NCBI RefSeq assembly: GCF_019112545.1
Contig: NW_025064887.1
Span: forward strand, 1,552,413 to 1,616,412
Origin: Guyanagaster necrorhizus
Taxonomy: Eukaryota > Basidiomycota > Agaricomycetes > Agaricales > Physalacriaceae
Direction of reading: 5' to 3'
Length of the DNA stretch: 64,000 nucleotides
Below the pieces are notes generated by a model. The model worked only from the letters and a program-made list of their open reading frames with translations. It did no database searches and was not told the origin of the DNA. The number at the start of each line of letters is the position of its first letter. Within the stretch, counting starts at the first letter, position 1. This document shows, piece by piece, positions 23,701 through 36,543 of this stretch. Made by a program: the position numbers and the translations under genes.

Positions 23701-25741
23701 ATATCGGCAGCGGACTGGACAAGAGCGGCTTCATCTGGAGATTGGGCCTTGTACTCGATTCGCCCGGTCACAGGATCAACAGAGGTAAGCACGGTATGGC
23801 ATAGCGCCAACACACTGAAAAAGCCGTTCAATGCACGAGCGTGAGCCTGGCTTTCAGGCGGGGCATCTTCGGAGATAGCGGCCTCGATATCGGCCTCGAG
23901 GATGACATCCCTGAAACGATGCCCGCCGTCCTTTGCAGACTGACCAAGAACAGATGTGGAAGCCGATACGAAAGCATCCGTTTGCGCTTTTTGTTTGAGT
24001 TCGTATATAGAGTCTTCTTCGGGGTCACCGCTCTCCGGATCTCCCTTGTATGGTTTCCCTCCAATTGAGCACTGACGAAAGACCATCGAATTCTGAAAAG
24101 AGCGATCAGCGAGCGTATTGCAGTTTGATCGTCAAATGAAAACACCTGTGTTAGAGTCCCTGTCTTGTCAGAGAAGATGTATTGTATTTGACCAAGATCA
24201 TCAGATAGATTCCAACTGCGAGCCAAGGTAGCTTGATTAGTCTTCTCGTACCATATGTCTTTATCGAAGTAGATGAAAGCGGACTGTAGTGTCCGTACCA
24301 CTTCGATAGAGATATACAACGATATGGGAACAATATCTTGGAAACTGCAGCCATTAGAGTATTGCTGCCAAAGTGAGCTTGATCACTCACGTCAGTAAGG
24401 CATACGCCCAAGTAACCAGACCATTAATGGACGGATTGTCGTCGCTTTGGTTGTCGTCGTATAGCCACGGTGCTCCCATAGGATAATAATGCTTCTCTAG
24501 CGCGGAATCAACAATAGCACAGATGGTGGAAAGGCCAGCAAGAATGGCAAGATTGATAAGCCTGCTCGGGGGGTGAGTAAGGGCTCGAAGGAATGTAAAA
24601 AGCACGTACACTTGAGGGTTCATCTTCCTCTCAACTCTGCTTCGCTTGCTAGGGGCGCTACCAGAGTTCATGACAATCTTGGAATCCTGACCAGTGAACA
24701 ACACGAGCCCGATGACCCAGTCTGTATTCCGTAGCACAGTTCCACGCAACAGAGTCATCGGGATATCCACAGGTGCCTGCTGGTCGTCCAGAGAAACCAT
24801 GGCATTGAGGCGATACATGTTATTTTCTGGGCGATCGCACTGTACTTTGAAAGGACGTGTCCGTGAACAGGAATAGGCATCACGCAGGTGGGTCAGAGCG
24901 GGAACGGCATTCCGGGACTTGAGATTGGTTTCCCCATCCAAGTTTTTCGTTTCCACGAAAGCTTCGTTTTCGTCATCCGACGTCGCACAGATAAGAATAT
25001 CCGCAGGAAAAGGATGGTTGTCCGAGAGCTTGACAAAGTCTCCGACACGAACGTCCTCCCACGGGGTATTCTTCCAACATGGACCGCCGGCTTGTGGGTT
25101 ATCATAATCGAACTCGACATCAAAGTCATCGTTGGGCGAATGTTTCTTGGATCCCGCGTTGCCGGCTGCGATCTGAGCCGGAGTAGGTTGTCGTTTGCTA
25201 GGAAGGAGACCTCGGACAAAAGTCTTGCTCTTGGAGTTCATCGCATTCGGATTGTGCCAACCTCCGCCGGAGAGGACCTTGACGGTGCTCTGATTGACGG
25301 CCTTGTCTGATTGGTGGCGCTTGATATCCTCGTACCCGTCCTTTGCAGCGGTGAGCGCGAGGATGATGATCAAGGGCAGAATGACGACGCCCGGGGATAT
25401 TGTGGAGAACTTTGGAAAAAATTGGAGAATGGCAAGCCCAAGGAAGAACCTGCGCCATCAACGTAAAGAGGTCAAAGATATCACCGTCACTCAAGGCACA
25501 CTCACAGGTTCGCAATTCGCCTAAACTGCTCCATTAGATTTCGTGGCAAGAAGGTGAGAACCGTGTATTTGGATGTGATGACCTGGTTGCTGCTATACAC
25601 ATGGTCGGGCTTGACTCTTCCTTTGTGGTCGATATAGTCTGCGGAGAGCGGCTGATTGACGAAAATGGTCCTGGGAGGCCCTGGCGGTCGTTTCTGAGAG
25701 AAAAGGTCCTCGATGCTGAAGGACGTGAGCTTGCCAAGCAT
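20779..25741 (-). CDS. P4-type ATPase (phospholipid flippase), paralogue A
   Basis: Dnf/Drs2-type aminophospholipid flippase that moves phospholipids to the cytosolic leaflet of plasma or Golgi membranes. The start [18 protein letters not shown] is followed by [20 protein letters not shown], typical of fungal P4 N-termini. The actuator loop is [15 protein letters not shown]4 has the P4-specific PISLYISIE in place of the PEGL of ion pumps. The phosphorylation motif FSDKTGTLT is present, with [12 protein letters not shown] in the nucleotide domain, [14 protein letters not shown], and a [11 protein letters not shown] hinge near 22545. TM7-10 are spread over small exons between about 21100 and 22340, all in frame when spliced. 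The cytosolic tail ends [14 protein letters not shown]. More than ten introns; no disabling change seen. A Cdc50-type beta subunit would be expected elsewhere in the genome. Confidence 0.92.
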
Positions 25742-27228
25742 AGCTGCGAGGAAGTCAGCGCTGGGAATAAAGAAAGGGATGGATCAGAGCCGAGTCAGAT
25801 ACGTGGTCGCTGTGAAAGTTCCATCATGATTTTCCGGAGGCGCGCGTTGACATTACTGCTGTCCTGGGCCCCGAAACCGGCATATGGATGACGAAGATCA
25901 AACTTGTGATACATAAGCCGTCTGACCCGGAATCCGTTTCAGGCATGACAGATTCACTATTCCGTCAGACGCGCAATGGATTGCCAACCAACGACAATTC
26001 ATCCTTACGCGATGCCCGGTAGATGATGAGATCAGATGGTCGTGGTGGCAGTAACTGAACTTTGATCGATGGCACACAGGAGCTGCAATACGCAATACAG
26101 TTGTAGAAATACAAGTATCAATAAAAGTAAGAGTTTAAAAAAACCGGTATATGGTTACAACCTGACTCAGCAATGTTAATGGACGACGGAAACGACCCAC
26201 AGAAAGTCCGAGAAAAATACAATATACACGTACCGCCCCGGGAACCCAAGCTTCAAATTTATGTACTGTCAGAGATAGTAGTTACAGGGGAATGCATAGG
26301 CTTCAGGCACCATCAATTAAATGAAGAATGACAAGTATTTATAAGTTCAGATGCTACTTGAGCTTGATGACCAGGACAACTACTCCGTGAGAAATCATGA
26401 CCAAACTTGATTTACGTGATCGGGTGAAACAACTTGGAACCACGCTGCAGAGTTCGTCGAGACAACGCTAGAAGGTAGGAACGAATACAGAGGAAGTGGG
26501 TACAGGAAACGGTAACCGGCCGCTTCGGACTGGGCAACTTACAGATGTTGACACTCTACGAGAAGACTATGGTGGTTTTGTGGAGATGATTGATGGCGAA
26601 AGAAGGATCCGAGTTCGTTATAAACCTTTCATGGCTCTCAGTCCCAAAAAAATCCCGGGTTCCGAGATCGCCGAAATAGCCATAAACCATCCATAATCAA
26701 TCCTACAGTCAAGTAGTAGCATACACAAAACAGTAGAGTACTACACCCCTATCTTCCATCATTATCCATCAGTGTCGTCGAGTTCAATCAAACCGGTTTT
26801 ACACATATACCGGGTAAAAGGCCGGAAACCCCCCAGAAACCTTTTCGCCACAAAATTGCCCAAGATTTTGCAGATGCCACTAAGGTTAGCAGAATCCCCT
26901 TGATACCATGCCCAGTGTATCTTCAAATTTAGCAGGATATACATAAACAATGTTGGAGATCCATATCCGGAAGACGACATCCAGAGACATTGATCAGCAC
27001 TAGATAGCGTTCGACTTGAAGAGGTTGGCTGACATACTGAATGGGAAAAAGATACACTATCGATGCTGGAGCCTGTTGTCTGTACACAACAGAAGCAGCA
27101 CAGGAGGTATAACGGTACAGATATGGTAACGTCGCTGCAATTGACCATCATCCCTTTACCTAAATACTTTAACCCATTAAACATACTGACCACATGGAAA
27201 CAAGTACACGTACAATTATTCCGCCGTA
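25742..27228. other. Intergenic, no gene recognised
   Basis: About 1.5 kb between the flippase promoter and the FAN1 3' end. Small frames (26496-26696 plus; 26762-27238 minus) show no protein family. No tRNA or repeat was identified by eye. Confidence 0.45.
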
Positions 27229-30200
27229 TCAAGAGCATTGAAATTTCCGTCTCTTTTTCATCGGACTTGGAGAGGTGATGACCACCTCAACTTTCGCCGT
27301 CGGCCATTTCGTCGGGGTCGTTCTGGGCTGCGACATCGCTAGGGGATAGTGTTCTTCCTCCCCCCCCTCCGAGTCTTCATCGGCAGAACGTTTGCCCAAC
27401 ACCGGCGACGGCTGATATTCGGCCTCTTCATCAACATTCCGATCTTCTTCATCTTCAGCCCCAGAGAGTGATTCTTCTTCAACCTTCGCATTCTTCTTGC
27501 GTTTGCTGTTGATGCGCTTCGCTCTTCCGTGCACGTCCTTGACATGACACAATTGGACCTCCACTCCAGCCTGCTGGAGCGCATCGCACCATAACTACGG
27601 AAAAGATAGTTAACAACGGCCACTTCGGACTCACAACCAATGATGATACCTTTTGGTTCTCCTGAAGTCGGTCACCAGGTCCTTTGACCTCGACGAATTT
27701 ACACTCGCGACCTTCGGGTTTCCAAACGATGAGATCTGGCACGCCACTGCTTCTCCCCGCGTAATCTTCGCAAAAGAGATGGCAGATCGTGGCTAGAGAC
27801 TCGCCCTTGAAGCACTAAAAAAGTCAAACAAGGTCTGCCACGATATTCGCATCACCACCAACTTTAGCAACCCGTACCTGGACAATTTCCAGCAAATCTT
27901 CCTTGGGGTAGTCCCATTTCACTCCAACGCACCAAGTCTTGCTCGCCCGGTAAGTACGGTCGTGGCGCTCCAGAATATCTGCTGCCTTTCCGTCCTCGAT
28001 CTTTCTCAGCCGGGTCTGTATGAGTTCCTTGCGAGCGTAATAGAACGAGTCCTCGGCAATATCCAACGGTGCCGTTTGAAACTTGGTCTCGAAGGCTCCC
28101 GGAACGTCCGCAAAAATGATGTCCCAAAACAACAGTCCAAAAATTGTGGTGAGTATCCCAGTCTCAGAGTGGAATCTAGTCACGACTTGGCAATCAGTAC
28201 TCGTGTCGGGGACAAGTCGAGAATTAATAATACCCTTTATAACCTTGTTGTGCATAAGCCTGAAGTGTCCGAGTTTCAACGTTGACCTCTTCATTCCGTT
28301 CCCCTAGCCACAGAGACTTTCCGGTCCAAGAGGGCGCTTTACCGCCATCTTTGGTCCAGGAAGACCCTGGTACGCCATTTTCCTTCCCCTTTAGTCTGCC
28401 AAACTGGTCAAGCTGAAGACTCTGGTTGCTGCGTTTGACGCGCTCAGCATGCACTTCAACAACTTCGGGCTCCTTAAGCTCCCCTTCACACCGCGATCTC
28501 TGCTCTTCAGGGACCCTCAGTGTCTTCTCCACCTTCTGTAGTCGCCTGAAGAGACCCGGGCGACAAACTATCGACATCGCGGTCAGCCATGTATACTTGA
28601 TGATGATCAGAAGAGACTTACTAAGATGCGTGTCCTCGTCCCGCAGCGCATCTTTCAAATGCTCCATCGCTACCCGTAGTTTGGGTTTGCTTTTTGACTT
28701 CTTACCCTCCACCTTGGAAAGATACATGATCTCAACCAGCGCCCGCCTATCATACCACGATCCGCGCTTTCCTCTACGCCAGAACCGCTGGCCGAGCAAC
28801 TCGTCGAGGGTCTCCACCTCAGCTTCGTATTCCTTCAATTGGCCAAGCGCTCGGGCATATTTCTCCACCATTCGGGTGTAGATGTACCCTAGTCTCGCTG
28901 ATAAGCCCGACATGAGGCATTGACACAAATATCCCTTTACCTGGTTCAAAGCGGTCTAGTCCAGGCCTTGGATCCTCACCAACACCCTCCTTTTTGACCG
29001 CCCGTTTGGCAGCGACGCAAAACCGCCAGCGTGGAAGGATGGTATTCATCACCCTTTCTCTCACAGCCTTAGCCACCATCTGCTGAGGCGTCAACTCCGC
29101 TTCGCCATCTCCATCATCGTCCACGTCTTCATCATCGTCAGCCTTGCCCTTGCCGGGACGTGGCGTCTTTCCCGGTGTCGCTATCCCACGTTTAGGCGTT
29201 GTCGACGCTCGTAACTCTTTTCCCTCACTTTCGAGTATTGCTTCTAGCTCTGCTTCAAAGTATAACGCTTCTTCGTATTGCAAGAACGCGTCACGCGACT
29301 CCCATATCTGCCCAGTGCGAGTGGCATTATATTTAGGATAGATACGCTTCTTGAACTCGCTAAGGAGGGAAGGCAGGAATATGTCAGTAGGCAAGTGCAT
29401 ACTGGACAGACACATCAATCCAAAGATCTTGGGAAAATGAAGATGCAGCTCACGATCGATAAAAAATAATACTAAATCGCCGAACGAGTTGAAAGAAGTC
29501 ATAGTTGAGCCGAATACATTTGCCTGTATGGGATGTAAGTCTAGGAGCAAACAAAGACGAGGAATCGTATACCCAATTTCTTCAGTGCCATTTCCTTCAA
29601 TCTCTGCTCTTGCGTTTCCTTACATGGTACGGCAAAACACAAAACAGTTTGCCTGTAGCCATCATCGTACCGCTCATTATTCCTAGATCTATTCTTCTTC
29701 TTGGGCGACTCGAACGGAAGGGAAGCCTGTGTAGAAGAATACTTCATGAGAGCATCTACGAGGCTCTCCTTCTAGGTTTTTGGGTCAGCTACAATGAGGT
29801 GTGACGTAGACAGTTGAATGTACCTTGGTTCCTTTCGGACCAACTCTAGTTTCCTTCACAAGCGCTCTGAGGTGATCAGCAGGGAGTGTTTCGAGAATCT
29901 CGCGGAGTGTCATAGTCGACTCGTCCTTGCAAAAATAAGTGAGGTCTAGATTCTCGACCACCGCTTCAAACACGGCGTCCGTGTTCTGCGTCTGAGGCGT
30001 AGCAAGCCGAGAGGGTCCAGCTACAGGTTCACGGTCATCTTCCTCCTCTTCGTCGAAAGTCAAGTCTATGATTTCTGGTTCTTCGACTTTGACTTCTGCC
30101 TCCTCTGAAGGCTCTAGTAGCGCAGCTGAAAGATCGGCGATAGCCTGACGGATGCCATCTTCACCAATTTCTGACGTATAGCGGTGCAATGCATTAAAGG

Positions 30201-30612
30201 AGTGCCACCGGTTCTGTTTACGACACAGAAGCCGCGCAAGAAGATATCTGGCAGGGTCTAATAAGTCGTTCAAACGTGGACAATGGAGAACGGCAGACGA
30301 AAATGGCATACACTTCATTTCCTTCCCCAGAAGCCTGATTAAACACCATTCATCCTCACTCAAGAGGTGCCCTTCGTAGCTATCCACTTCGTTGATCATA
30401 TCTGCGAAGGAAGATTAATCACGTCCAGAAATGTTTGATAGTGCAGTACCTTCCATTACGCGCACATAGGTTGATGGTCGCTCCGACTTCTCTTTCCTCT
30501 GTGTTGCATCCAGCTCTTCGATCTCATTCTCAATGTCAGATAATTCCTGTTCGATTTCGAGACCGCCACCAAATATAAGGTTAATGGCGTCATCTTCGTT
30601 TGTTGATCTCAT
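27229..30612 (-). CDS. FAN1: Fanconi-associated nuclease 1 homologue (VRR-NUC domain)
   Basis: Structure-specific 5' flap endo/exonuclease that unhooks DNA interstrand crosslinks in the nucleus. Start MRSTNEDDAINLIFGG at 30612. The SAP-like/TPR body includes LNDLLDPARYLLARLLCRK, LREILETLPADHLRALVKE and YEAEVETLDELLGQRFWRR. The catalytic VRR-NUC core is at the C-terminal end. FHSETGILTTIFGLLFWDII carries the first metal-binding Glu; PDLIVWKPEG carries the Asp; KFVEVKGPGDRLQENQK carries the ExK pair. So all PD-(D/E)xK residues are present. An acidic, KR-rich tail (RKKNAKVEEESL ... MKKRRKFQCS) may be a nuclear localisation signal. About eight introns. No UBZ zinc finger was seen at the N-terminus, as in other fungal FAN1 proteins. 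Confidence 0.88.
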
Positions 30613-30841
30613 TTGATAAGGTCGTAATGAGTAGTCGTGACGGTAGAATATCTATTTCTTTATGGGTGGCCGTGGGATACAATTGGATCGTTGGGAATCA
30701 GGGAGGTGGAAGACTTCCAGAGAGATAGAGAATTACAAGTCACGGTGTTGGAAGGATTCAGGAGGATGGACCAAGCGGTCATGTGATCGACAGTTGACGC
30801 GTTTGTCACAGTCACGGTCGTTGGCTTCGACTTGGACCACC
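30613..30841. promoter_or_regulatory. Divergent promoter between FAN1 and the NEDD1-like gene
   Basis: Only about 229 bases separate the two start codons on opposite strands, so the two genes must share or overlap promoter elements. No specific site was recognised. Confidence 0.5.
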
Positions 30842-33311
30842 ATGCTCGCCGTTGCGGTTACGGATTCTCTTGCTATTCTCGATGCAGCAACAGTGAAACG
30901 GTCACCTTCTTCCATTTATCCTTGCTTGAACCTCTCCTCGCCTCCAACTGCCTGCTCCTGGTCAACGGACAACGCTTTTCTATTCCTATCCTCGACGCGA
31001 ACCGTTCACAAATACGACCCGACATGTAACACTCTCGAAGACCTATTTACCTCTCCAGGAACAGCCGATATATCCCATATATCCGTCAAAGACAAATGTA
31101 CAGTCGCATTCAGCGCTGGAGACAAGGTCCATGTGCTAGAATGTGGCCCAACACCGAAGATTGTCCAAACTTTTAAATCTCATAAATCAGCAATTACTTC
31201 TCTTGGGATATCCAATGACGGCACCCTTCTTGCATCCACCTCCGCTGGTGGAGCCCACGTCTACAACCTCTCTCATGGATCGCACACTGTGCTCCGCGGA
31301 CTGCCACTAACAGGCCAATCCATCCGAACTTGCAGTTTTCATGCTCACTCCCGCGCGCGTCTTTTGCTCGGTATTGGGAAGCAACTCGTTGTTTTCGATA
31401 CGACACGTCCCTCGGGCCTTATGAAGACAATCCCGATGAACGCATCGTCTTCTGGTGACATTGTCTCCGTGTCATGCAGCCCATTCAGTAAAACACTAGT
31501 TGTGGTCGCCACATCAGGCGGCAATGTTGGGCTTGTGGACCTTGAGAAAGAGAAGGGGTGCGTTCAAATTACTGCTGCCAGCTGTGTTAGACTAACAGGG
31601 CCCTAGTGTTTTCCGAACTCTAAATCTCAAAGTTCCCCTGACATCCATCTCATTTTCCCCCGAAGGAGCCTCCATCTATGTCGGAACAGAAACGGGAAAG
31701 TTACTTATCTTAGACTTGCGGGCTCTGGATAAAACACCAAAGAGCATCGCAGTCAGTGACAGTGGCTGCCGAGTGGAGGCATTCTGCGTCCAGGTGAGTT
31801 GGTGTGTTTTACGTGCTGTAAGTGTGCTTACAGTGATTGCAACAGAGAAAGGTCAAAGGAGCCCCAGAAACTAAGATGAATCCTTCAGTGGCAAAAGCCA
31901 CTAACGAGGTGACCACCAATGCGAGCGGACGTCTGGCGTCAGCCGTAAAACCAGCCGCTCCACCCTCTCCTTCTCCCAGGAAAGTGGCAAGAGTATCAAC
32001 TGGCCGCCGAGAACCCTCTGTCGCACGAAAATCGTCAGCTGTTTCCTTGCAAAGAAAGGAAAGCAGCGCAGGGTCAACAACGAAGAAAGTGTTCTCCCCA
32101 GTGCGAGATCCACTTGGCAATAGCATTAGTCTTAACGAAGATATCTCAAGTTGGTTGCTTTACTATCTATCGCAGCGTTTGTCTGATAAGCTCCTGCAGT
32201 GCAGATTGAATCTCTTAGCACGATGCGTGGGGCTGCCAAGAGGCCTGTCAAAGAAGAGAAGGACAAAGCATCTCCTGTTTCGAGGCAGCTGATGAAGAAG
32301 AGTTCGATGATTAGTGCTTCCACAACGGGCTCTCCGGTGAAGCTCACTAAAACATCGCCAGTCTCTTCACCCAAGGCCGCGGAGGTTCTGTCACGGACGC
32401 GTACCACCTCTTCCGCAGCTCGTGAAGCCTCGGTAGCACTACTAGCACCATCGACATCGCACAAAGAAAACGAGCCTCCGCGTCGAACACGCACCGTCTC
32501 ATCGACTTCGCGCACCCGTCGACTGTCAAGCACGGAATCATCGATATCAACGGCGTCAACAAAGTCACGTCCAGCCAGAACCATCTCCTCGGTGTCACGG
32601 ACTGGATCTGACAGACTATCAGCTCGCTCCCGTGTATCCAAGACGTCCGTTGGTTCCTCCGCATCACGCAATCCATCTCCGATCCCACCCGTGCCGCCTC
32701 TGCCTGCTGCTGGAGTTGTAGAGCAACGGCAACGCCTTTCTCCCAAATTCTCGGACGAGCCAAGTCGCACTCCTTCACCAGACCTTCCTGATATACATGA
32801 TGACCCGGTAACGCCTTTACCTGCGAAGAAGGGGATGGCTGTATTAGGGCTAGGAACACCTGACGTCGAGCGCTGGATCCAGGCCGGCGAATTGAAGGAA
32901 TTTCCGGTCCAGGACCGGAAAGGGAAGGGGCGCAGCGTTGGTTTTATGGACCTGAGGGAAGAAGACAGGAAGGAATCCAGTATGGAAATACAGATATCCC
33001 CTCGTCGGGTCACTCCCATGGAGTCGGCCTCATGGGCGCCCTCACCACGGAGACATCCCATTCCTAGCTCTCCTGGGGGGACCTCCGCACATGATTTCCT
33101 CCGCAGTATCGTTGGGGACGTTATGTTTGATTATCAGAAAGAGACAAAAGCGCAGATTACTGGGTTGCACCTGGAGATGGTGAGGATGAGGCGCGGCTGG
33201 CGTAAAGAACTTGGAGACATAATGGAGCAGTGCGTGGGCGACTTGAAGGATTTGAGAGAAGAGAACGGACGGCTTCGAGAGGAGAATGCCCGGCTACGAC
33301 GAGGGTATTAG
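30842..33311 (+). CDS. NEDD1-like WD40 protein (gamma-tubulin ring complex targeting factor)
   Basis: N-terminal WD40 propeller: FKSHKSAITSLGISNDGTLL, then LRGLPLTGQSIRTCSFH, SGDIVSVSCSPFSKTLVVVA and TSISFSPEGASIYVGTETG. A long Ser/Thr/Pro-rich basic linker follows (phosphorylation-type, SPxR motifs). The C-terminal helical segment includes AHDFLRSIVGDVMFDYQKE and a coiled coil, DLREENGRLREENARLRR. This order matches animal and plant NEDD1/GCP-WD, whose propeller localises and whose C-terminus binds the gamma-tubulin complex to nucleate spindle microtubules. Introns at about 31557-31606, 31795-31845 and around 32135-32205. Start chosen at 30842 (ACCACC before ATG) rather than an in-frame Met at 30662, whose extra 60 residues look non-coding. 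Confidence 0.75.
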
Positions 33312-33501
33312 AATCCTAACACATTTTTTGATTACCTACCACTCATGAACTTTTTGCTAATGGCGAACTTTTTATCTTAAGATCAGAGAAACTGGTAAAT
33401 ACAGGTATAGTAAAAAATACAGTCGGTCTAAGAGTCGAATAGCAATTCTCTGCCTATAGTGTATCCACTATGAACGCGATGCGTCACGTATGAATTGGAC
33501 G

Positions 33502-34713
33502 TTAATGCGCGGTGGAGTCAAACTCGACTTCCCGGGGAAGGGCATGCTCCGCAATAAAAGCCCGAGGACGAAGAAGAGGGCATAAGCTCTTCCACCGTGC
33601 ATATGTTGGTGGAACACGAACCGCGCCCGCATCGACCAAATCAACAACAGCTTTCGATAGACTGCGAATCGCTTCAAGAAGCGCTCAAAGAGCCACCCTA
33701 ACAATATGAAAGCCTTGGATGTGGTCAATTCGTGTGGGAGGCGAGGTTTGCGATCCAGCCTCATTGGATCATCACCGTCAGATGATACGGTCGACTCGCG
33801 CGCCTGGGTAAACACTAGCTTTGACGGCTTGTCGGATACGTTTTCGATGGAGTACGTGTTTCCTAATGTAATGAGACATATCCCCCTCGAGACAGCGAAG
33901 AGAGGTGGCTTACCTCGAGGCACCATGAACATCCCGCCAGCGCTCACGGTATGGTATGTCTGGTGTATTCTGACGTTAACAACACCTTCAATGACATAGA
34001 ATATCTAGGAATGTTCAATTGCGAGCGGGCAGAAATGGATGGAGGTAGGGCATACATAAGCGTTGTCCTTGGCGCTCTTCACGGGCTTCTGGCTGGAAAC
34101 TTGAAGATGTCCAGCAGCGATGAAGTCTCCCTCGCCGAACGCCTTCTGAAAGGAGAAGCTCCCATCGATGGATTTGTTCAACGACATGTCGACCATCTCC
34201 GCGGGAAATACGACGCCTTGGAAAGCAAGGGATGAGAAGAGAGAAGTTCCAAGGCAAATTATGCGACTCACGTCGTTTCGCCTCGTTCTTGCTACCGAAG
34301 ACCATAACATCCGAGGCAAAAGATACCCCTTCCTCCTGAGGGTGGTCATATACAGACGGCTTGATGCCCTTCCGCGCGTTTTTCTTCCTCCTTGAACTGT
34401 GAGAGCTAGTGGGATCGAAAGGCGCGGACGAGCCTGCAACGTCCTGGGGTGTGATAGTGATGTCGCTATCACAAACAGAAGGCGACGAACTCTTGAGTGA
34501 TCTAGCATCGTCTTCAACTGTTTCGCTTGGTTTTCCCTCTGCTTTTTCCACGGCCTTGTGTTCGTAGTAGTCTTCCGCAACTATAGTCGTACCCGAGGGA
34601 GCCGTTTCTTCGACAACGGTGGAGGCCACAGCATCCGACCCGTTTTCTGAGCCATTGATGTCGATGAAGTCCGATACTGAAGAAGGGGGAGAACGCTCGG
34701 GTGACGTAGACAT
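33502..34713 (-). CDS. Short CENP-C/Mif2-type cupin-domain protein
   Basis: Spliced minus-strand gene. The N-terminal third is acidic and low complexity (SVSDFIDINGSENGSDAVAS). A basic patch SSRRKKNARKGIKPSVYDHP follows. The cupin then reads VVFPAEMVDMSLNKSIDGSF, FQKAFGEGDFIAAGHLQVSS, KDNAY plus an FYVIEG strand, SAGGMFMVPRGNTYSIENVS and KPSKLVFTQARES. This is the dimerising cupin of CENP-C/Mif2, the inner-kinetochore protein. The nucleosome-binding CENP-C signature (R...R..P..YW) is not recognisable. After the cupin a further exon reads ALLEAIRSLSKAVVDLVDAG and ends VEFDSTAH before TAA at 33502-33504. That joint relies on an intron from a GTGATG donor to a TTTGAG acceptor and is less certain. 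An in-frame Met lies at 34731. Confidence 0.72.
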
Positions 34714-35067
34714 GATGATGGGCGAAAACAAAACACGGAAAGGGCTGTGGCGGGGTAAGCACGTGCAACTCAGACTTGCGAAGTTGTGCCAAGAACGAGC
34801 AACAGGAACGATGACTGAGAAATATGTCGAGATACCACTGCACGACCTGCCTCGATTGTGTCTCGAACTATACTTTTACAGTACATTATATGTACTTATC
34901 GTCGGGACACGAAAAGATGACATGTTTTTCATATTTCAGAAACAATTCAAATACAGAAAGAAAGACGAGGTAGCATTACAAGATGACGCGCGCGACGACT
35001 GAGAGAGAAATAGTGCCTTTACGCATTACCACTAGGGTGCTGTTGCCTTGCCAACATCGCTCGAAGC

Positions 35068-36154
35068 TCAGTGTTTTTCAGCGAGCTGCACGTTCTTGGT
35101 CGGCGGCCTCTCTGAAGCAAGGAATGCCTGATAAATGCATCACGAAAAAAAAAACTGTGCATCTGAAGAACAAGCTGACCTGTCGCAATGCTTCCCATTC
35201 CTTGTCAGCGACAACCTTTGCCTGTTCCCATTCTACCTTCACAGTCTCTGGTGTCTTCAACTTATCATCGCCTCTCACAGGAGCTTGCCTACCCATCGCC
35301 ATCATACCCCGGTGCCTAAGATTGGTTACATTCTGTATAGGTGCACCTGTCTCCAACTGGAGAACAGTCCGGATGGTATGAGCAAACCAAGAACATTGCG
35401 CATAGATGAAGGGGGAAGCAATGGTGTCCTTCGTGGTGGTCTTAGAGAGGAGGAGGAAATGCTCCAAGGTGATGGGTCGCTGTCCTAGGCTGAGATCCAT
35501 GGTCATCAGAACATCATAGGGATACCGTCCCTGGACGTCAAAGGCCTCATCAATGGTGTTCAAGATGATGAGTTTGTCAAAGACATCGACAGGATCCCAT
35601 TTACTAAAATTCTCGATCCGTTTTCTGAAATTCTTGATCCTGGCAATGGCGTGGTGAAAGCGGTTAATGGTTTCCCACTGGTTAGCAGGAGTAGCACGAG
35701 TCGCACGAGTCGCAGGAGCAGAGGTGGGAGGGGTGGCCTGTGCGTCGTCCTCGGCTGTATCAGAGCTGTCATTCGATGAAGGTGGTGTCGACAGTGTTGT
35801 GTTGGTGTCAGTGGTGGTCTTGGCCCTGGGCCTGCCCCTGCCGATCCAGTCTACCAAGAGGTGCCCGCTCCGCCTAGCACCTATAGATTCCTTCACGGTC
35901 ACCACCAGGTACTCATGCCCCAGAGGATTACCAGGTGAGTAGGATTTACGGTATTCGACCTTTTCGACATGGATATTTCCGAGTCCTTCCCAAAGGGAAT
36001 CCAAAGGGGGCATGGTATTATTGAGAAGGATCGTCGTGATGAGCCTGCCCGGCTGAGGCGGTTGAAAGAAGATGAACATATCATCGTCGGACAGCACTGT
36101 GGTGGAGGAAAGGATGGTAGGGAGCAGTCGGGTGAACCAACGAAAGGACACCAT
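35068..36154 (-). CDS. Uncharacterised basidiomycete protein
   Basis: One long exon from 36154 plus a short 3' exon after an intron at about 35121-35171 (T-rich, TTATCAG acceptor). The 3' exon encodes AFLASERPPTKNVQLAEKH before TGA at 35068-35070. No catalytic or binding motif was recognised. The N-terminus (FFQPPQPGRLITTILLNNTM) and VEYRKSYSPGNPLGHEYLVV recall a family of unnamed proteins found in many mushroom genomes. An Ala/Thr-rich low-complexity linker (residues about 130-165) separates two folded-looking parts. It starts 47 bases from the stop of the next minus-strand gene. Confidence 0.6.
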
Positions 36155-36201
36155 CTTGTCCGTCGCTTAAGGTCTGTCCAGGGTGACAGCCTTCCTTTAT
36201 A

Positions 36202-36543
36202 CTATTTAATATGGCCAGGGGACCCTTGTCGGTCTGACTCGGTCATGTCTGAGACGAGTGCTGTTCGAATTTTCGGTTTCAAACTTACGAGCAAAACAAC
36301 CAACGAACCTGAGACAAGAAATGGATCTCCAATTTCTGGCAATGAAAACGATATTGCTGGTCAGTGAAAGTCAAGGCGACATTGGAAGGGTGACATACCC
36401 TTTCGTAGCATTTCGACGGTCTGGACGTCAGTCATGTCCTCCTTCTTTGACGATGCCCATGCTGCCGAACCCCCAACCATCAGTCTCCGAGTGCCTTTGC
36501 GTCTCCTGGATTTTGTATCGCGGCTGGATCTACTATCAGACAT
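36202..36543 (-). CDS. Small uncharacterised protein, two exons
   Basis: Exon 1 encodes MSDSRSSRDTKSRRRKGTRR and continues through GSAAWASSKKEDMTDVQTVE. After a 42-base GT...AG intron the frame continues ISFSLPEIGDPFLVSGSLVV and ends SDRQGSPGHIK with TAG at 36202-36204, about 98 residues. The basic N-terminus could be nuclear-targeting. No family recognised. The open frame kept across the intron is the main support; the short intron is a weak point. An in-frame Met at 36561 is an alternative start. Confidence 0.4.
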
